Part shown: positions 7,560-9,146 of the stretch, one piece after another | Position numbering within the stretch: the first letter of the stretch is position 1 | How the letters are laid out: each line of letters starts with the position of its first letter | Assembly: GCA_030632405.1 (NCBI GenBank) | Contig: DAOVUU010000062.1 | Location: 1 to 9,146, forward strand | Length of the DNA: 9,146 nt | Direction: 5' to 3' | Source: Desulfobulbaceae bacterium | GTDB taxonomy: Bacteria > Desulfobacterota > Desulfobulbia > Desulfobulbales > Desulfocapsaceae | Position numbers and translations under genes: made by a program | Notes under the pieces: generated by a model | Database searches by the model: none | Seen by the model: the letters and a program-made list of their open reading frames with translations, nothing else | Told to the model about the DNA's origin: nothing

Positions 7560-7565
7560 CATCAC

Positions 7566-8510
7566 TTGAACCGGTACTTCTATTTTAATCACATCATTAC
7601 AAGTAATATAGAAATACCCGAACTTCCATTGGCAAATGAACTCGGTGCGCAGACAAGTATTAATCTCCATTTGTTGGACAAAAGAGTTGGGGACACAGGT
7701 AATCAGAGCTGGTTGCATCATTGGAAAGCACCAGATGATACTATTGTACTCTCTTATGCTAAAACCGATAAAAAGATTTTTCTCCACTTTCCAGACCTGG
7801 CCTGTTTTGAAGTTACTTCTCAAGGTAATCAGGTATCCTGCACCTTCAGTTCAACAACTTCCCTAACGACCATTCGTCATCTTCTCCTGTACCAGGTTTT
7901 GCCTCGACTGTTCGCTCATTTTTATGGTTATGCATTGTTTCACGGAAGTTGCGTTCTGATGGAGGGTTATGGAATATGTTTCTTAGGAAATACCGGTTGG
8001 GGAAAGTCCACTATTGCTGCGGGATTTGCCAAAGCTGGCTACACAGTATTGACGGATGACTGTCTGCGTATTGCTTTAACTGATAATAAGGCGGTTGCTG
8101 TACCCAGCTATACCAGTGTCCGCCTATTACCGGATTCTTATGAAGCCTTAGGCTTTACAGATATGACTGGGGCAAAAAAGGTTGCTGATTATTCTCGGAA
8201 AAGGCGACTTCCACTACAACCAAAAAAAGTTGCAGGAAAAAGTATTGATGCATTTTTTTTCTTAACAGCTCCTGAAAACTGTATAATTGTCCCCAGGCCA
8301 GACATTATCCCAATAACCAAAATGCTTGCAATGAAAGAGTTGCTGAAGAACAGTTTCAGTCTTGATCTCTATGATCATCACTATCTGGAAAACCAGTTTA
8401 GGCAACTTACTGAAATAGTTACTGCCGATGTCTCGTTTCATACCCTTCGCCACCCCAGGAAGTATCAAATGATTCCCGAAGTCCTGGAGGCAATAATGAG
8501 GGTTTTGTAG
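7566..8510 (+). CDS. HPr kinase-like P-loop protein (lasso-peptide-kinase type)
   Basis: From the TTG at 7566 the protein has 314 residues and begins MNRYFYFNHIITSNIEIPEL, which resembles the N-terminal strand region of HprK-like proteins in RiPP clusters. The frame is open 26 codons further up to another TTG at 7488, but that extension looks unrelated. The kinase core is clear: FHGS (125-128) with H126 at the position of the conserved histidine of HPr kinases, Walker A GNTGWGKS (141-148), then LTDD (162-165) with the paired aspartates, and PSYTSVRLLPDS (180-191), common in this subgroup. Bifunctional HPr kinase/phosphorylases regulate sugar uptake. Short homologues beside asparagine-synthase-like genes are instead peptide tailoring kinases, phosphorylating for example a C-terminal serine of lasso peptides (paeninodin-type). 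The asparagine-synthase-like gene follows after 26 bases, which supports the second role. The gene is AT-richer than the nuclease operon, suggesting transfer. The target is unknown because no precursor is visible. Confidence 0.82.
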   Translation: MNRYFYFNHIITSNIEIPELPLANELGAQTSINLHLLDKRVGDTGNQSWLHHWKAPDDTIVLSYAKTDKKIFLHFPDLACFEVTSQGNQVSCTFSSTTSLTTIRHLLLYQVLPRLFAHFYGYALFHGSCVLMEGYGICFLGNTGWGKSTIAAGFAKAGYTVLTDDCLRIALTDNKAVAVPSYTSVRLLPDSYEALGFTDMTGAKKVADYSRKRRLPLQPKKVAGKSIDAFFFLTAPENCIIVPRPDIIPITKMLAMKELLKNSFSLDLYDHHYLENQFRQLTEIVTADVSFHTLRHPRKYQMIPEVLEAIMRVL

Positions 8511-8536
8511 GATCAATATTGTAAAAGGCATCAAAA

Positions 8537-9146
8537 ATGAGCGGAATTCTGGGAATAATTAGTACTGATGGAGAAAGTGTTGACTTCGACAGGCTGAAAG
8601 CCATGTCTTCAGCCCTTGCTCACCGTGGCCCTGATGATGAAAATTGGTGGCAGGGAGATGGTGCCGGTTTCGGTCACAGGATGCTGCGCACTACTCCTGA
8701 ATCGAAAATAGAGCCACTTCCGTATCATGATCTGACAACAGGTCTTGTGATCACTTCGGATTCTCGACTGGATAATCGAGATGAACTCCTTGATATATTT
8801 GAGCCAAATTCTTTCCCGATAGAAGTTATTCCTGACAGTTGGATTATTCTACAGGCCTATCTCAAATGGCAGGAGGATTGCCACCGTCATCTACTCGGGG
8901 ATTTTTCTTTTGCCATCTGGAACATTAGAAAGAAGAATCTTTTTTGTGCTCGTGACCATTTGGGGATCAAGCCATTTTACTATTATTGCGAAAGTGGTAA
9001 CTTCATTTTCTGTTCAGAATCCTGGGTGATTGCTCACCATTCAGGCGTACCGATAACCATTCATGAGCCGCGTATTGCAGATCATTTCACACCGCATCTT
9101 GAAGGCCTGGATAAAACTTCGACTTTTTATAACGGAATTCACCGAC
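8537..9146 (+). CDS. Asparagine-synthase-like protein, Cys-less glutaminase domain (lasso-cyclase type), truncated by window end
   Basis: The N-terminal 203 residues are present and the frame is open to the last base. AAAAGG at 8523-8528, eight bases upstream, supports the ATG. It begins MSGILGI where true glutamine-dependent enzymes have MCGI, so the N-terminal nucleophile Cys2 is replaced by Ser2. Other class II glutamine amidotransferase landmarks remain: HRGPDD (29-34), GHRML (46-50), DSRLDNRDELL (75-85) in place of FNGEIYN, GDFSFAIW (121-128) and ARDHLGIKPFYY (138-149). The loss of Cys2 and the RLDNRDEL variant are typical of lasso peptide cyclases (McjC type). These use ATP to activate an Asp or Glu side chain and close the macrolactam ring, and they need no glutamine-derived ammonia. 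The ATP-binding synthase domain lies beyond the window, so the assignment rests on this domain and on the kinase neighbour. A different amide-forming synthetase, for example in surface polysaccharide modification, remains possible. Confidence 0.85.
   Translation, partial: MSGILGIISTDGESVDFDRLKAMSSALAHRGPDDENWWQGDGAGFGHRMLRTTPESKIEPLPYHDLTTGLVITSDSRLDNRDELLDIFEPNSFPIEVIPDSWIILQAYLKWQEDCHRHLLGDFSFAIWNIRKKNLFCARDHLGIKPFYYYCESGNFIFCSESWVIAHHSGVPITIHEPRIADHFTPHLEGLDKTSTFYNGIHR

Larger units (their letters stand above)
7184..7565. other. AT-rich divergent intergenic region without a convincing gene
   Basis: About 380 bases separate the minus-strand carrier from the plus-strand kinase. Reading frames on both strands are short (at most about 36 codons from a plausible start) and lack ribosome binding sites. 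None has the lasso leader pattern (Y..P.L...G, with Thr two before the core) or a Gly-started core with Asp/Glu at position 7-9. The stretch is AT-rich: by hand count, 18 of 60 bases are G or C at 7321-7380. It contains three dyad symmetries and promoter-like motifs for both directions, listed separately. No rho-independent terminator (GC stem plus T run), tRNA or CRISPR repeat was seen. The most economical reading is that it is a regulatory region serving both flanking genes. Confidence 0.6.

Noticed and set aside
7488..7565. Upstream TTG at 7488 as the kinase start, adding 26 residues.
   Set aside because: No ribosome binding site precedes it, the extra residues do not look like the family's N-terminus, and an exact extended -10 motif lies within this stretch.
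7478..7588. ATG-started 36-codon frame overlapping the beginning of the kinase gene in another frame.
   Set aside because: It has no ribosome binding site and no leader/core pattern, and it overlaps the promoter and start of the well-supported kinase gene.

Overview
The window looks like part of a Gram-negative bacterial chromosome. A desulfobacterial (Deltaproteobacteria-type) anaerobe is the best guess. This rests on the combination of a TRAP transporter, a YhaO/YhaN-type nuclease pair, an AEC-family carrier and an HprK-like kinase next to an asparagine-synthase-like gene. It is an inference from gene content, not from any marker gene.

Layout. Positions 3-6212 (+) form one tightly packed transcription unit of four genes: the 3' end of a TRAP small permease (dctQ type), the TRAP large permease (dctM type), a Mre11/SbcD-like metallophosphoesterase (YhaO type) and a very long SMC/Rad50-like coiled-coil ATPase (YhaN type). 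The junctions are ATGA overlaps at 185-188 and 2709-2712 and a 2-base gap at 1451-1452, so translational coupling is likely along the whole unit. On the minus strand, an AEC/auxin-efflux-carrier-like permease (6209-7183) converges on this unit and overlaps its last gene by 4 bp.

The stretch 7184-7565 (about 380 bases) has no convincing gene. It is AT-rich and carries three short dyad symmetries, a weak minus-strand promoter for the carrier and an exact extended -10 motif pointing right. To its right, a second plus-strand operon begins and runs off the window: an HPr-kinase-like P-loop protein (TTG start at 7566), then the N-terminal 203 residues of an asparagine-synthase-like protein whose catalytic Cys2 is replaced by Ser (8537-9146, truncated).

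How the genes work together. The TRAP permeases would import an organic acid using a sodium or proton gradient, with the binding protein presumably encoded upstream. YhaO and YhaN would form a DNA-processing nuclease/ATPase complex; why they sit behind a TRAP transporter is unclear. The kinase plus Cys-less asparagine-synthase pair is the hallmark of lasso-peptide-type (RiPP) clusters with a kinase tailoring enzyme. No precursor peptide, PqqD-like RRE or B2 protease is visible here, so the assignment is only partial. The right edge is the most interesting part of the window.
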